Of a stretch of DNA of 64,000 nt, positions 47,318 through 61,200 are shown piece after piece. The position numbers and the translations under genes were made by a program. The notes under the pieces are model-generated. The model saw only the letters and a program-made list of their open reading frames with translations. It made no database searches and was not told the origin of the DNA. The DNA lies in contig JAURVB010007640.1 in NCBI GenBank assembly GCA_033002965.1, positions 1 through 64,000 of the forward strand, given 5' to 3'. The number at the start of each line of letters is the position of its first letter. The stretch's first letter is position 1. This DNA comes from Piper betle (taxonomy: Eukaryota; Streptophyta; Magnoliopsida; Piperales; Piperaceae).

Positions 47318-48660
47318 TACAGGATACCTATTTCCAACCAACATCAGCTAATTATCCACCACCAAAGCTTATTAGAGTAGCAAAGTTATACAAGTTATCA
47401 GTTTTATCAGTGTCAATAATTTTACTAGGATTAGAAGCTTCATTAGTACCTTTAAATATAACGGTGCATTTAAGAAAATTAAAGCAAAAAATTAAAAAAA
47501 TGCTATAGTTTCAAGAAGTGCAAGGTCAAGAAGAGAAACACATATGATAATTGAGGATGCCACTTGGTATTAGGACAATGAGAAATTTCAGTGACGAATT
47601 TTTGTGAGGAATAAGTAATTATACTTGACCCATGCCCAATCATTTACTTAGATAAAAAGAATGCAATTCATTTGAAGAATTTGAGATCATAACTTTAAAA
47701 CCAGAAGATTCAATCATGCCGAAATTATTTCCTTATTGCATATCAAGTAAAAATGAAAGATCAATGAAACTATGGTTTGTGCGATCAACATCACATGAAG
47801 AAGGACTACAAGATAAAGAAATACAACAAACACCAAGTCATTTTAAAGACGTAGTTACTCTAACAGCAGAATGACTTCTGAAAATCAATTTGAGAACTTA
47901 TCGAGAGCCCCGTCCAACTTTTCTCTGATTAGGTTTAGAAGAAGTGGAGAAACGACAATTCATTGATGTTTGTAGAAGTTATAAGGATTGTTTGGCGTGG
48001 TCATATGATAAAATGTCAGGTTTGTCATCTGGAGTTGCAGTACACCACCTTACACTTAAGCCAAAGGTACGTCTAGTTATTCAAGCGAGCAGAAAGTTTA
48101 GTTCACCAATCGATGCCATGATCGCAACACAAATAGGGAAGTTAAAGAAAGCAAACTTTATTTGTGAAGTCAAATACCTAGAATGGTTGGCAAATGTTGT
48201 CCCGGTAAAGAAAAAGAATGATCAAATGAGGATTTGTGTGGACTTCCAAAATATCAACAAAACATGTCCCAGGGATGCATTTCCTTTATAGATCCCTAAT
48301 ATTTTACTTGACAATGGAGTTAGTTGACAGATGTTGTCTTTTATAGATAGATTTAGTGGCTACAATCACATTCATATGACAACTGAAGATGAAGAAAAGA
48401 CAGCTTTTTACACGCTTGTTGGAATCTATTGCTATATGTTAATGCCGTTTGGTTTGAAGAATGTAAGATACTTAAAAATTTAGCGAGACCCTCTTACAGG
48501 AGGCAACACCCATCTAATGAAGCCTGAATGGTGAACAGATAGTTAAATGTACAGTGTCCATAGCCAAAAAGAAAAAAAAAGAGGAGAAGATGCAAAAAAG
48601 AAAATGCTAACTATATTTCACTCGTTCTTCTTTCGGGCTTACAAAAATTGCCGAGGGGGC
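47318..48660 (+). pseudogene. Decayed Ty3/gypsy pol fragment, relative of the left element
   Basis: The fragment is collinear with the left element, from just after its protease region (about 1650) to RT. A 115-codon run (47944-48291) includes FICEVKYLEWLANVVPVKKK and MRICVDFQNINKTCPRDAFP. RT breaks off near 48460 after LMPFGLKN, before the catalytic YVDD. RNase H and integrase are deleted. A polypurine-like GAGGGGGC at 48652 directly precedes the LTR. No gag or 5' LTR is present, so the element is truncated on the left. Confidence 0.88.
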
Positions 48661-48663
48661 TAA

Positions 48664-51662
48664 TGTTTGTACAAGATTTGTACTTATTTAATTATGTAAA
48701 TAGTATTTATCTAGTTATGTGAATGATTTATACGCCTCAAAGAAAAATTCACGGTTATTCCAAGATCTAAGAAAGAAAATAATAATAAAGTGAGAATTTT
48801 AGAGGTTTGAAGTGAGGAACTGAAAATAGTTAGAGGGGTGAGAATTTGTACAAGGGGAGAATTTTATAAAAAGACTACGTTAGAGTGAAAAAAAGGGGGG
48901 CTTGTAGAATTAAAGAAAAAGAGAAGAAAAAAAGAAAAATAAAGAAAGTAATGGGAGGAGCTATTCGCCAGAGATTAATCTCCGACCATGCCCAAGCCTA
49001 CCCTGTTGCAGTGAAGACGGAGTTTCTGGTAGACATTTTGCCAATGAGGAAGATGGGTTGGGGTACCATTAAAGGCCGCCCTTATTGCCACGTTGCAGCC
49101 GATCTACGAGAAAGGTTGGTTTTTTCTATTTTGAAGAAAAGAAGCAGGGATGGAGAAGATCTCCTTTCCTTGTACTGCACACCTAAGACGTCCCCGTCCA
49201 CTTAAAGTTTAATCACTGCTCCCCGTTGTCTTCGCCGTGAAGCCTTATTGTTGTTGTTGCCGCGAAGCCTCGTTGCTGCCCGTGAAGCAGAAAGCCGGAG
49301 TACCACTAACCAGAGAGGAGATCCATCCTAGTTGCAGTCGGTGGATGAGTTCGTGAAGCCAAGGAGTTGGTTGCAGCCCCCTTCAAGAGTCGTGAAGCAC
49401 TGCCGGCGCTTGTTCGTGACACTAAGCCGTGCCAAATTTTTGCAACTGGGTCATCGTGACGAAGAAAAAAGGTTGAGCTTTGGAGTAGTATCCCTGGGGT
49501 CCAGATCCTTACCGCCTTGGAAGGAGAGTCACTGCCAAGTGTCATTGCTGCTACCTACAGATGTGAAGAGCCTGGTTGAACTGCCACCAAGGAGCCCTCT
49601 TGGGGTCACATTCCTACCTTGCTGCCTTGCTATTACAAGTCTGGCCTCCTCGACTACCACTATGAAAAAAGATTGGACTGTTGCTACCGGAGCACATTGA
49701 AGCCTTGCCGGTTGATGTTTGCCCTTGCTAGGAAGTTCTAAGCAGCAATATATCAGAGCCCACCGGAGCCCTGTCCAATTCCCGCCGGCAGCCCATCACC
49801 ATCTCCACCCACCAAGGGAAGGAGGAGTTTGCCAGTGCCCAACCGAGAAAAAGTGCCCAGGTTGCCATGCCCCTGCCTCGCCGGAGTCGGAGAAGATGTT
49901 GCTCAGAGTAAGGGAAATAGCAAAGAAAAAGACATCTTCTAGAGAGTGTCTTTGAGACCCAGGCTCAGACCAAACCTCCAAACTTGAATATGAAATAATT
50001 AGACTGGTTTAGTCCGGTCGGCACACAGGCTATCATCCCTGACTAAGACCTATAACCTGATACTCATGCCCTCGCTGGGATTTATCAGGAAGTTACTCCC
50101 AAGAAAAAGGAGAAAACAGAGCAAGAAGTGGTAGTAAGTGGTGGATTTTGTGGATTTTTTTCGACCAATGCCGGTCGTTCCTGGCTCTTCCTTGGTGTGA
50201 AAAGTGAATTCAGAAAAGAAAGCTTCAGATCTGGGAGGAGTTCTGCTGGAGTTCAAAGTCGTTGGCGCCAAAATTTTATTAGGAAGTTACCCACCGAAAA
50301 AGGGAGAAAACAGAGTAGGAAGCAGCCGCGGGAGAGCTGATTTCGTGGATTTTTTTTCAACCACTACCGGTTGTTCCCGGCTCTACCTTGGTGTGAAAAG
50401 TGAATTCAGAAAATCAAGCTTTAGATCTGGGTGGAGTTCCGACTGAGTTAGAAGTCGTTGTCACCGGAATTTTATCATAAAGTTACCCATTGGAAAAAGG
50501 GAGAAAATAAAGCAGGAAGTGGCAACAAATAGTGGATTTTACAGATTTTTTCCGACCAGCGCCGGTAGTCCCTGGCCCCGAAGTGGTGTCCAACGTGAAG
50601 CCTTCGAAGTGATATTTGGATTTGGGTGGATTCCCCCAGAGTTTGACGTCGTCCCAGATTTTTTCCGACCAACGTCGATAGTCCCCGACCCCGAAGTGGT
50701 GTCCAACGTGAAGCCTTCAAAGTGATATTTGGATTTGGGTGGATTCCCCCAAGAGTTTGACATTGTCACAGTTGGGAAAAATCACGAAGATATTGATCGG
50801 AGCAGGGAAAGAAGAGAGTACCCCGTCATTGATATGTTTTGAGTCACCACCAGAAAAGAGTTGCTGCCTATCAAAGTCACGGCTTGCCCTCACAATCCAT
50901 TGTTGAAGCTCATAGCCACGGGTCGCCGGAGGACCATTGACGATGCTAGTGAAAAGCCTGCTCACTTGCAGTGTCACGAAGACCAAGAAGAAGGTACGGG
51001 GCAGACTAAATGGGTAGGGGACCCGTTATTTACTTGACCATCTTGGTGTTGATTAGATCTATTTTGATTTTGACCGTGTCCACGATCCTAACTGTGATTG
51101 ACATCGGTTGCCACATCTTTCTGTGGGTGTCTATATTAAGATTCAGTTACCTTACAAATTGATTAAACTTGTGAATAGACTCGGACCTGCGACTGCGTCC
51201 ATGACCTATCTCCAAACCAAATTTAAATTGGCATACTAAATTGGACAATTGCCCATATACTCTACTAATCTAGTTCAGCATTATTTTTAACTCTAACTAG
51301 ACTGGCACAACATTAAATTCTTTTGAGAGCATTATAAATAGAAGTTTTTAAGTGTTTAAGCGATAAATTATATATGAGGCATGATTTAAAGTAGCAAAAT
51401 TTTACTAAAAGTTGTAATTTGTGAAAAAGTTAAAAATTAGTGGATTGTGAGTACCAATTTTACCGTATACTGACTTAGAAATTCAAGTTGAATTTTAAGG
51501 AATTACGTAAAAATTTTATGTGTGTTATTTCCTGTGTTCGCGACATTTTTTATTTCTATCATACTATCTCTTTACGCGACAAGGGCACTTCAGTCGTAAC
51601 AAACTCTCAAATTTAAATCGAAAAAACGTCATCCAGAGGGCGAACGATCTTGCGCCCGAACA
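48664..51662 (+). repeat. 3' LTR (3.0 kb) of the decayed Ty3/gypsy element
   Basis: It begins TGTTTGTACA after the polypurine tract and ends GCGCCCGAACA, the same ends as the left element's LTR. A TATA-like TATAAAAAG lies about 200 bp in, as in the left copy. It is about 840 bp longer than the left LTR, partly because of extra internal repeat units. Several 60-120 codon frames inside are artefacts. Confidence 0.85.
50161..50770 (+). repeat. Four tandem LTR repeat units
   Basis: Units open with a T-run and a CCGACCA-like core at about 50161, 50355, 50549 and 50663. The first two periods are about 193 bp and the third about 114 bp, owing to a deletion in the third unit. They correspond to the 191-bp units at 5253-5634 in the other LTR, read on the opposite strand. 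Confidence 0.8.
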
Positions 51663-52244
51663 ATTCTCATGCCTACAAAAAAAAACTTCAGCAATTGTTA
51701 AAAGTGAAACATTCGAGAACACATTTTGGGGTTAAAGCATAGAATTTGTTGTCGTCAACACATACAATACTTATGTGGTGGTATAAATTAAGGCTGCTCT
51801 AAACTCCCTTTTCTTAAGGACAATTTTACGTTTTGAATTTCAATCTTAAAAGATATTTAATTTTAATTTAGTTTCTTTAACAGCGATGGTCGCGGCCACC
51901 TACGAGTCATATTTGTGTGGCCCCTCTCCCCTAATTTAAAAAAAGAAAAAAAAATGGTGAGATATTTTTTGCCGCCGTCATCCTGTTTTCTTATAAGTTT
52001 AATACCGAATGATCCAAATAGCTATCAAAATTAAAGCATTATACACTCAAATTCCTGAACCACAACCTCGACCACTCAAACTCCCGCCAAACCGACCCGG
52101 ATCAGATTCATTTAGTCCCTGTAACGCCGACGTAGCTTCCATTACCGCCAACCGGCACGTCCCTCGCTGTGGGACGTGATACTTTGCTCACTACACCCGT
52201 ACTGCCCACTCTTCCCCACCTCCGATCAACCGTCGCCGGAAAAT
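51663..52244. other. Alternative oxidase gene upstream region
   Basis: Sequence between the LTR end and the alternative oxidase start codon. It presumably holds the promoter and leader of that gene. I see no clear TATA box or other site that I would call with confidence. Confidence 0.4.
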
Positions 52245-54144
52245 ATGGCTTCCCCTTCCACCCGCCTGCTCCTCGCCGCCGGCTGCAGCCTGCTCCGCCG
52301 CCGGAAGCACGTCGCGCACCTTCCCCGGCCGCCGCTCCCTCGCCCTCCCCGGTCTCTCGAGTCCCCGGCGTTGGCGAATCAGAGGTTGTTTTTGGGAGCC
52401 GGGTGGTGCCGGATGTTGTCCTCCTCCTCTCCGGCGTCGAATACGGAGCTCGACCCGAAGGCAGAGGATCGGGGTGAGGTCGCTTCTCCCGGGGACGGGA
52501 AGAAGGTCGGCGCAATCGCGGTTTCGAGTTATTGGGGGATTCCGCCGCGGAAGTTGAAGCGGGAGGATGGGACTGATTGGCCATGGAATTGTTTCAAGGT
52601 GAGATTATTTTGCAATTTTGCGTGCTCGATTTCATCATTTTTGTTGTTGTTGAATTTCATACAATGGCAGCGCAGATTAGAACGTTTAGGAGTTTATTGA
52701 ATATGCGTTGTTTGTTTATTGAATTTTGGGTTGGAATCAAGCCATATTTTTTTGAATTATTTGTTTGTTGATTGTCATTGTTGAATATGATCATTATAAT
52801 TCGGTTGCCGAGTGTGATAAATGATTGAAATTCGATGTTTGTGATTGACTTGTTGATTTATTGATGTGAATGTTAAGATAATTGTGACTGAATCAGTGTG
52901 ATTTTTTTGTCTTGCAGCCATGGGATACTTATGAGTCCGATTTGTCGATTGATTTGACGAAGCACCATGTTCCCAAGACATTTTTGGATAAGGTGGCTTA
53001 CAGAACGGTGAAACTTTTGAGAATTCCGACTGATATCTTCTTCAAGGTGAGTTTGTTTTGCGGTTTATGTCATTTCACTCCAAAGACTGAACATGGTTGT
53101 TGATTGGTGCCTCTGTTTGCGACTGTTTGTTCATCTAGTGTCGTCGTTGTTTACAGTTTAGGTAAAGCTAAAATCAGTTTATAGATGTAGATGATACGGA
53201 TCATGCAGATACAACAATTGAATTTGACCATTTTTATGCCGTTTTGTGTTCAATAATAATATTTCATTGTGGAACTCTTTGTCAAGCTTAAGGCTGGTAC
53301 CCCATTATTATGTACTAAAAAAATTACCTGGTGGTTAGTAAAACATAGAAGACATTGATCTTTATCCACCACAGGGAGGTGATTCTTCTTGGTTGTTTAT
53401 TTGTGTAGAGGAGGTATGGATGCCGTGCCATGATGCTTGAAACAGTTGCTGCGGTTCCAGGAATGGTGGGTGGAATGCTTCTTCACCTCAAGTCTCTCCG
53501 TAGGTTTCAACAGAGTGGTGGCTGGATTAAGGCCTTACTTGAGGAAGCCGAGAATGAGAGGATGCACCTCATGACCATGGTAGAGATTGCGCATCCAAAA
53601 TGGTACGAGAGGATGCTGGTCCTTGCTGTGCAGGGAGTCTTTTTCAATGCCTATTTTGTGTTGTATTTGCTCTCTCCTAAGCTGGCTCATAGAGTAGTTG
53701 GCTATTTGGAGGAGGAAGCGATTCATTCCTATACCGAATTTTTGAAAGATTTAGACAGTGGCGCCATTGAGAACACTCCTGCTCCTGCTATTGCTATCGA
53801 CTATTGGCGGTTGCCAAAAGATGCAAAACTGAAGGATGTTATAGTGGTTATTAGAGCAGATGAAGCTCATCATCGAGATGTCAATCATTTTGCTTCTGTG
53901 AGTCATCTTGTTTTCATGACTTGACTTCGCTTTACCTGCAATTGTTGAAATGCATCATTTTTTTCATGCGTACACCGCTAAATTTCGATGGTGCGTGATA
54001 ATGGTCGTGCAAAGTGTCTTATGTCTCTTGTTGTTGCTATATCGTATTATTTTCACCTAATTGTTTATTTTCTGGACACGTTAGGACATTCACTTTACTG
54101 GGAAGGAACTGAAGGAGGCTCCAGCTCCTATTGGGTACCATTGA
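52245..54144 (+). CDS. AOX1: Alternative oxidase, mitochondrial, AOX1 type
   Basis: Four exons, 52245-52598, 52918-53046, 53409-53897 and 54085-54144, give 343 residues with all phases consistent; this is the classic plant AOX gene structure. The enzyme oxidises ubiquinol and reduces oxygen to water in the inner mitochondrial membrane, bypassing proton pumping. An arginine- and serine-rich presequence covers about residues 1-65. Diiron ligands are visible: E172 (LETVAAVPG), E211 and H214 (NERMH), E262-E264 region (EEEAIHSY), E313 and H316 (ADEAHH). Both regulatory cysteines are present, C116 (WNCF) and C166 (YGCRAM), 50 residues apart. It ends [10 protein letters not shown]. The start chosen gives the presequence; an ATG at 52176 in the same frame is less likely. 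No defects seen. Confidence 0.95.
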
Positions 54145-55261
54145 AATGCATCGTCAGTACAGAATTTCATCTCTGCCAGAGATTTCGGCACATTTTGTAT
54201 CTTTCTGGCGTATGTGTGTGCGTATAAAGGTTGTGCCTTGTAGAAGGATAATTCACCACTCGTGTCTATTTAATGAAAATCGTCGGGATTGTTTTCTTTC
54301 TTCTTTTTTATTTCAAGGCGAAAGAGCATGTCTACCCCATGTTGGTTTTTTCGCCGTTATTGCATTTCAGTCTTGCAATGTGGTTAATTCTTATGCCATA
54401 ATAATATTATGGGCTCATTAATATGTATTTAATTTCAATTTATTATAATTATTAATTAGTTAAGAATATAAATTTATTCAAATTAAAAATCTCAAAAATA
54501 TTGGTTTTTGGACAATTTGATGGGCTTATTAACACTTATTTTAAAATTATTATTACTATCATTATTTAAAGAGGAAAATGTTGTAGTTAAAATGATGGAG
54601 AAGGTGGAAAATATGTCCCAGACTTTGTTACGAATATATTAATCCTCGATTGCCTTATTCAACTCTATTTTCTCTTCTTTTTTTCTACTACAACAGGAAG
54701 TCCGCATTTGGAGCTCTCTTTGTTTCTTCGTTTTCCATTGTAAGAGAAAAAAATTGTATGTATTAATTTTTATAAAATATTTTTATGAAATTTATATAAA
54801 TTACCTCATAAGAAATTTTTAAAAGATTATATATATTTTTTTAAAAAAGATTATTTCATTAGACGCCTATGAAGTGGGAGCAACAATCTTATATTCCGAA
54901 GATACCCATCCGATTTTAGCGGAGCCGAGTCAACAAATCGTCGAAACTCGGTGTCACAGATCGCAATTCTCGTCTCAAACAAGGGCATTTACGTATGTCT
55001 GACTCACCGGGAAAAACCTGTTCAAACGGTCCTTTCTTGCCCGCCATTTTCGTTAGCGTGGAGACGAAGCTTCGACGCCGGCGTCCGCCATTTTCGCCGG
55101 CGGCCATTTTCTAGGGTTCCGTCGCCTCTTCTTTCGCAGATTCGTTGGTTTCGCTGGTGCTTCTCGTCCGGCGAGTCCGCTATTTTAGTCGGCGGCCGTT
55201 TTCTAGGTTACTCCCGATCGCCTCCCTGCTTGGATCCGTCGTTGTCGCCGGTGTGGCCGCA
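54145..55261. other. Intergenic region between AOX and ZYP1
   Basis: It holds the AOX 3' untranslated region (an AATAATATTATGG-type AT stretch near 54400) and AT-rich spacer. From about 54890 it becomes GC-rich leader upstream of the ZYP1 start. Open frames in 54951-55274 belong to this leader. Confidence 0.5.
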
Positions 55262-58200
55262 ATGCAGAAGCTAGGGTATTCTGGACTGAGTAGTGGCTTG
55301 GATCGCCTGCGGTCCCTGCGCGGTTCCGATCAGGTAGCTTCCCGAGTCGCCCCGGCGGCGGTGCGTTCCTCCGACGCGATTACGTATGGGAGCTTCACGA
55401 ATCTCAAGCTTACTGCAGGTGATTCCCGCTAGGGTTTCTTGACCGATTTCGAGCTTTGTTGTTGTTATGGATTATTGTTGGTGATTTGGTATTGTAAGAT
55501 GGTAATGCGTGTCTTGTGTTTTCATCAGAGACATTGGTGAAGGAGCAAGCTTCGGCGAAGGCGGAGCTCGACATGGCGGTAAATTGAATCAATTCTATGC
55601 TCCAGAGTGTTGTTCATTTTTTTAAGTTCTCTGTTATGTATCTTGTAGAAAATATCTGATTTCCGCCACAGAATTTCTTCCGCTATTTTTAATTTTTTAT
55701 TCCATTTCTGATGCAGTGTGAACCGTGTAAATCTGGTTATTATTGGATTGTTGTGTCATGCATTCAAATGTAGAAGTACATAGAGCACCACTTTCAATCA
55801 ACAGCTTGGGGCGTTCGATACATGTGCCATTTAATGGTTATTGAAACTGCCATTTTGATTTTACACCGCATAGATTACCACTTCATTTGATGTTTATTAA
55901 CAGAAATATCTATCCTTGATCATACGCAAGTATGTTTTTCCTTTGTAAAGATGAAATTAGTTTTCCAATGTAATTAATCAGTTACACTTCCATATTTTGT
56001 GCATTCCATTTATAACCATTTAGCTTCTCTGTTTTGACCATGGTGCATATCCTTGAGTTATAGCAGTGGTAGTTATGTTTAGCATTTTTTTCTCGAAAAT
56101 GTTCATTGTTATATTCGACCTCTTTTATGTCTCGTCTGATACAGCAACTTAACACATCAGTTTGTAGGTTGTCCCTTTCCTTTATATCTTGAATTGCTAC
56201 GTTGAATTGCAGTTAGCAATAACGTTTGAGTTTCTTCAGTTGTAAATTGGCTATTTTCTCCAAGTATTATTGTTATCTTTTGTGTCGAAAATGTCTTTGT
56301 AATGCTTCGGCCGAATAAATTCTGTGTTTGCTGTTCTTACCCGTCATCCATGGCAGTCATCTTCTATGTTTTGTGAAACATATAGATGTAAAGCTTGTTT
56401 CACCCGCTAGAATTTTGTTTTTTCTGATGGCTTTTTGTGTTTTTGGTTCACATATGCAGCAAGGCAAGCTGAAGAAATCTGCAGATCAGCTTCGTTCTCT
56501 TGAGACAAAATTACAGGAGTCAAACAATGAAAATGCAAAGCTTCAAGTTAAACTTAAGGAGGACACGAAGCTTTGGAATGGATTAGACTCAAAACTTTCT
56601 TCGACGAAGACATTGACTGATCAGCTGACTGAAACTCTTCATCACTTAGCTGAACGGGTTCGAGAAGGTATTGTGCAGCAAAGACTTACATGGGTGTTGT
56701 ACTGGACTTTTCTTTTTTAACCGTTTCCGTTTGACATCCATAGCGGAAGAAGATAAAAGATTCTTTGGGAGCAAACTCTCTGAAAGTTCGAAAGCTTTTG
56801 AAGAGATGCACCTTCAGGTGGATGATTTGTCTAGACAATTGTGTTCGGCTGATAAGAAAGTCCAATTAGGTTAGTTTTTGTTCTATCCAACAAACTTTTT
56901 TTTTGTGAACCAAATAAACTGCTTTAGAAATCCCACAATAGATATGCTTCAATTTATAAATATAGAATAACCTTTTAAAAGAATTTTCAATTAATTATAT
57001 TGAAATTATAGAGAAGCTGGAATTGATGAAGCTTAGAGTTGAGAAGGAAGAAATGGAAAAAAGGTTTGAAGATCAACTCCTTTCTGCTGAAACCTTGATG
57101 AAGGAAAAGGGTAAGAATTTTTTTTCTTCATGATGTTAGATGGATTATTAGGTATAGCTTTAGGCTATCATGGATGATCTTCACATTTCCGTGGCAGTTT
57201 CACCTGAAATTCACTTTGGCACAGTTTCTTTGCTTTTAACTAATAGTACTATGAGGAATCAAAAACATTGTAATTACTGATTTCAATTATCTTTTGTAGA
57301 TGGTCTCATTAGACAGCTAGAAGCTTCTGTAGAAGATGATAGATGCAGCTTAGCAGACCTTACTTCCCAATTGAAGGAGATGCAAATTTCATTGAGCTTA
57401 AAAGAGGATGTCTGCAAAAGTCTCCATATAACTCAGGAGAACCTGAAAGAAGAAAAAGGAGCTCTTCAAAATAAATATGAAAACATAGAACGGGAACTTC
57501 TGACTTATCACAGTGAGATTAAGTGCCTTCAAGATTCTGTGTGCGTCATAAAAGCAAAAGCAGATTGTGTGGATAAAAACAGTTTGCATATCTGGGATAA
57601 TTATACTCGGCTATCCTCGAGCGTTGACACATTTTACAAATTAACTCATTTGGAAAAAGAGCTTAAGGAAAAGTGTGCTCAGCAGAAACTTAATCAACTT
57701 CAAGACAAATTCTTATGTTTAGTTGCTGAAAATGGTGTTCTTAGATCAGAGATTGAAGAGCTAAAAAACAAGGTGATAAAGCTGCACAAGGTCCAAGAAA
57801 ATGTGATGGCACAGCATGTGGATGAGTGGCGTTTGGCTGAAGAGAAAATTAAGAAGCTGGAACAAGGCGGACAAGAGATGGCAGCAAAGAAGATTGATTT
57901 GGAGGGTGTGATATCAAAGTTGGAGGCAGAAATTAAACAAGTACTCGAAATTTCAAGCCTTAATGATGATCAAATGGTTAGTTGACTTGTGAACTAGCAT
58001 GTTCATTCAATTTAACAAGTAATTGAAATTTGAAACTCTCATGTTGATACTATTCATCAGTTTTGTTTCAAGATATGTGGTTGACAGTTTTCATTTTATG
58101 CTAAATTTGTTTTGTAGCAAGACTTGTTGTTGAAAGTATCAAACTTGGAGCTTGAAAAGCAGAACATTGTAGACAAGATGCATATAACATTACAGGAGAA

Positions 58201-61200
58201 ATCAGCGGATGCAGATTCGTTTCAGAAATTGCTTGCAGCACGTGACCAAGAGCTCATGTCTTTGCAGAATGAGATTAACCACATTTCAGGAACTTCAAAA
58301 GAGAAAGAACTGCTTCTTCTAGAATTTCAAGAGAAAGAAAATCAGTTGCAGCGACAGTTATCTGAGGTGTTTGTGTTGTATATTGTGTTATTTCAGTGAG
58401 AACTTTCAAGTTGATCGGGTGAAGTAAACTTTTTTACGCATTTCAGATGCAAGCATCTCTAGCTGTGGCTGAATCAACTCTCAAAGAAGTTGGCTTACAA
58501 CACGAATTGTCCCTTCAAAGAAAGGATTTAGAATTGTCAAAGCATCTCAATGAAATTTCTCAAAGAAATGATCAGGTTGTCTCAGCTGCTAGAAATTTAA
58601 ACTTTACAAAATTAATATAATTTTCCTTGTTTTCATTTAACTATGACTGACTTATCTTCAGGCAATTAATGACATAAGAAGCAAATTTGAAGCCGAAAAA
58701 CTTGAAATTGCAATTCTTGAGAAGGAGAAGGTATATCCTGTGTAAAATTTAGTTCATAAAGCACCAACTAAGTACATATTGATTTGGTTTTACATATAGG
58801 CTGAGAAATTTATTGGAGAAATTGAAAAAATGTGAACAAAAGATTGCCCAAAGCAAAGAAGAAGCAAGCCAACAAGTAAAGCATCTTGAGGATGAGCATC
58901 GAGTGATGGTGAGTATACATGTTTGGTTATGAAGTTTCAACAACCTCATGCAGTCATGCTGAGTATATTTGTACAGGAGATGTGAGGGCTGTAGCTTTGC
59001 AAGAGTCTTAAATTTTTCACTTTCCTCACATCAGCAGCATAGCTTACCAAGAATCTTAAATTTGTACATTTATTATATAGTTTTCTTATTGATTGAACTT
59101 GTTGCTACTCTGTCATGAGTTCTCGGTAATGGGGATTTATGCTGGGCTGTGCTCATCTTTTTGCATTCATATTTTAAGTAAAGGACAAGAACAATAGATC
59201 TATATTATACACAAAATTAGGTAAATATAGAAATGTTAGCATACATATATAGTTGGCGACAATAAGTATTTGTAAAAATTTTTGTTCACGGGTTGTTTCA
59301 GTCTTCTGCTAACTACATGGTATCAATGATATACTCTGATGTGCCTGGCTTAAATTTGGTTTTTCACTTCTTTTGCAGATAAATCAAATTCATGAAGAAC
59401 ATGGAAAGAAAGAAATGTGTCTTCAAGCCCGCCACACTGAAGAACTACAGCGCATTGAGCTTCAATCTGAAACTGAATTGAGACAGGTTTTAGTATAAGG
59501 AGCCTTATTTATGGTTGTGTTCCCTTTGTTATGAATAATTATAACTTATGAAGTGAAATTTCTAGGCCAAGATGATGCTTAGGATTGAACATGAAACACA
59601 AATTGCATCCTTGAAGCAGCAACATGACGAGGAGATCAAGCAACTGAGAGGATTAGATCAGCACATGGCACAAGTATACTTTTGGTGGTTGGTTGCTTTT
59701 TTTTCTGGTAGCTTCTTCTGTCATTTGCTAATTGGGTATTTTTGGTGCTACAAAGTTCAGGTAGACAAGCAGAGAGCCTCAATGAAGATGCAGGATAATT
59801 TAGCAGAAGACAAGCAACAGGAAGATTTAGAAGAGAGCAACAAAAAGGTTTACTGCTGACCTGATTGCACTTCTCTTGAAGCTGTGAATCTACACTTGAA
59901 ATTCTTTAGAAGATAGAATTAAGTCTGGAAGTTTTGCGATGATGGGGTAAACATATGTGCACAATAGTTAAAGCTTTGCTTTGGATTACATAAATAACAA
60001 CTGGCCGTCATACTGCAGCATATTGGTTGGGCATTGTTAGATGGGAAAAAAATATTCTTCTTGTTGGTGGAACTGCATCTCTTCTGTTTTTCAACACATT
60101 GGATATATGTTGCCTACATTTTAAACCAGGTATATGAGTGACTAAAACATAATTATCTTTTCTCATATGCTTGTGATGTCTCTGTGGTATAGCGCTTAGT
60201 TTGGGATCAGTGCATAGAGTTTGGGTAAGATCATATACTGCATAGGATTATGATTGTTCATGAGTAAGATCATATATTGTGTATGAGGAATTGAGGATCG
60301 TGATTTCTTTTAAGTACAATGAAGGGGGAATGTCTTTACATACTTTCAGCTACTTTGAGAGGCCAAAAAGAGTACATATTGGCGGGCTTAAGTTTTGTTA
60401 CATGCATTTTTATTTTTTGTTTTTCACTTTTAGGAGTATTCAATTTCATCAATAAAGATGATGGAAGCTAAAGCTGGAAAAACTGACCAGCACGGGCCAA
60501 AGAAAGAAAATAGCCTTTCAAAGGTGATGCTTCATTTTTACTTCTTCCACTAAAGATACACACGTACCGATATAACAAACATTTTTGCTGCTCACTGCTT
60601 CTAGAACCAAAAATATCAAGGAGTAACACAGAAATCCGTGGCAAGTATATTAAATAAAGTGGATTCTCAGAACCCAACAAGCAGAATAGGTATACCCAAG
60701 CACAGGAAGGTAATACTATTATTTCCTCTGCATGTTTATAACTATTGTTTGTAAGCTGCTTTTATGTTCTCATCATAACATAAAATCTTAAAGATAGTCA
60801 CTTAATTATTTGATGCTGAAGCATATAGGATCCTTATTAAGTTCGGAGCTTTAGAAAGTCTTTGGTGCATTAGGTACTAGTAACAGTGATATTTGCATTC
60901 AGAAGTCCATTATTAGTTGGAGTCTATAGTTTTATTTCAGTCTATTTCTTACTCGAGATGGGTTTTGGATGGTAATTGTTAGTTCTAGTAGCATTAGAAC
61001 TAGTCAATCCTAGTCTACATTTGGCAATTGTGAAGTGGTGGCCATCTGAATAAAATTCTTTCTTTTGCCTCCCACTTTTCTTCTGAAATTTTCTCATTTT
61101 ATTTATTCCTCTTCTCTTAAATGTCTTAATTATTAATCTAATTTTCTGGACCTAATCCTCCATCTTTACTTTACAAGGAAGACAACGAACATTTATGTGA

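Noticed and set aside
48885..49700. Frames of 106-122 codons near 49 kb
   Set aside because: They lie inside the 3' LTR and have no family match.
52108..52584. 158-codon minus-strand frame
   Set aside because: Antisense to AOX exon 1, which has clear homology and correct splice phases.
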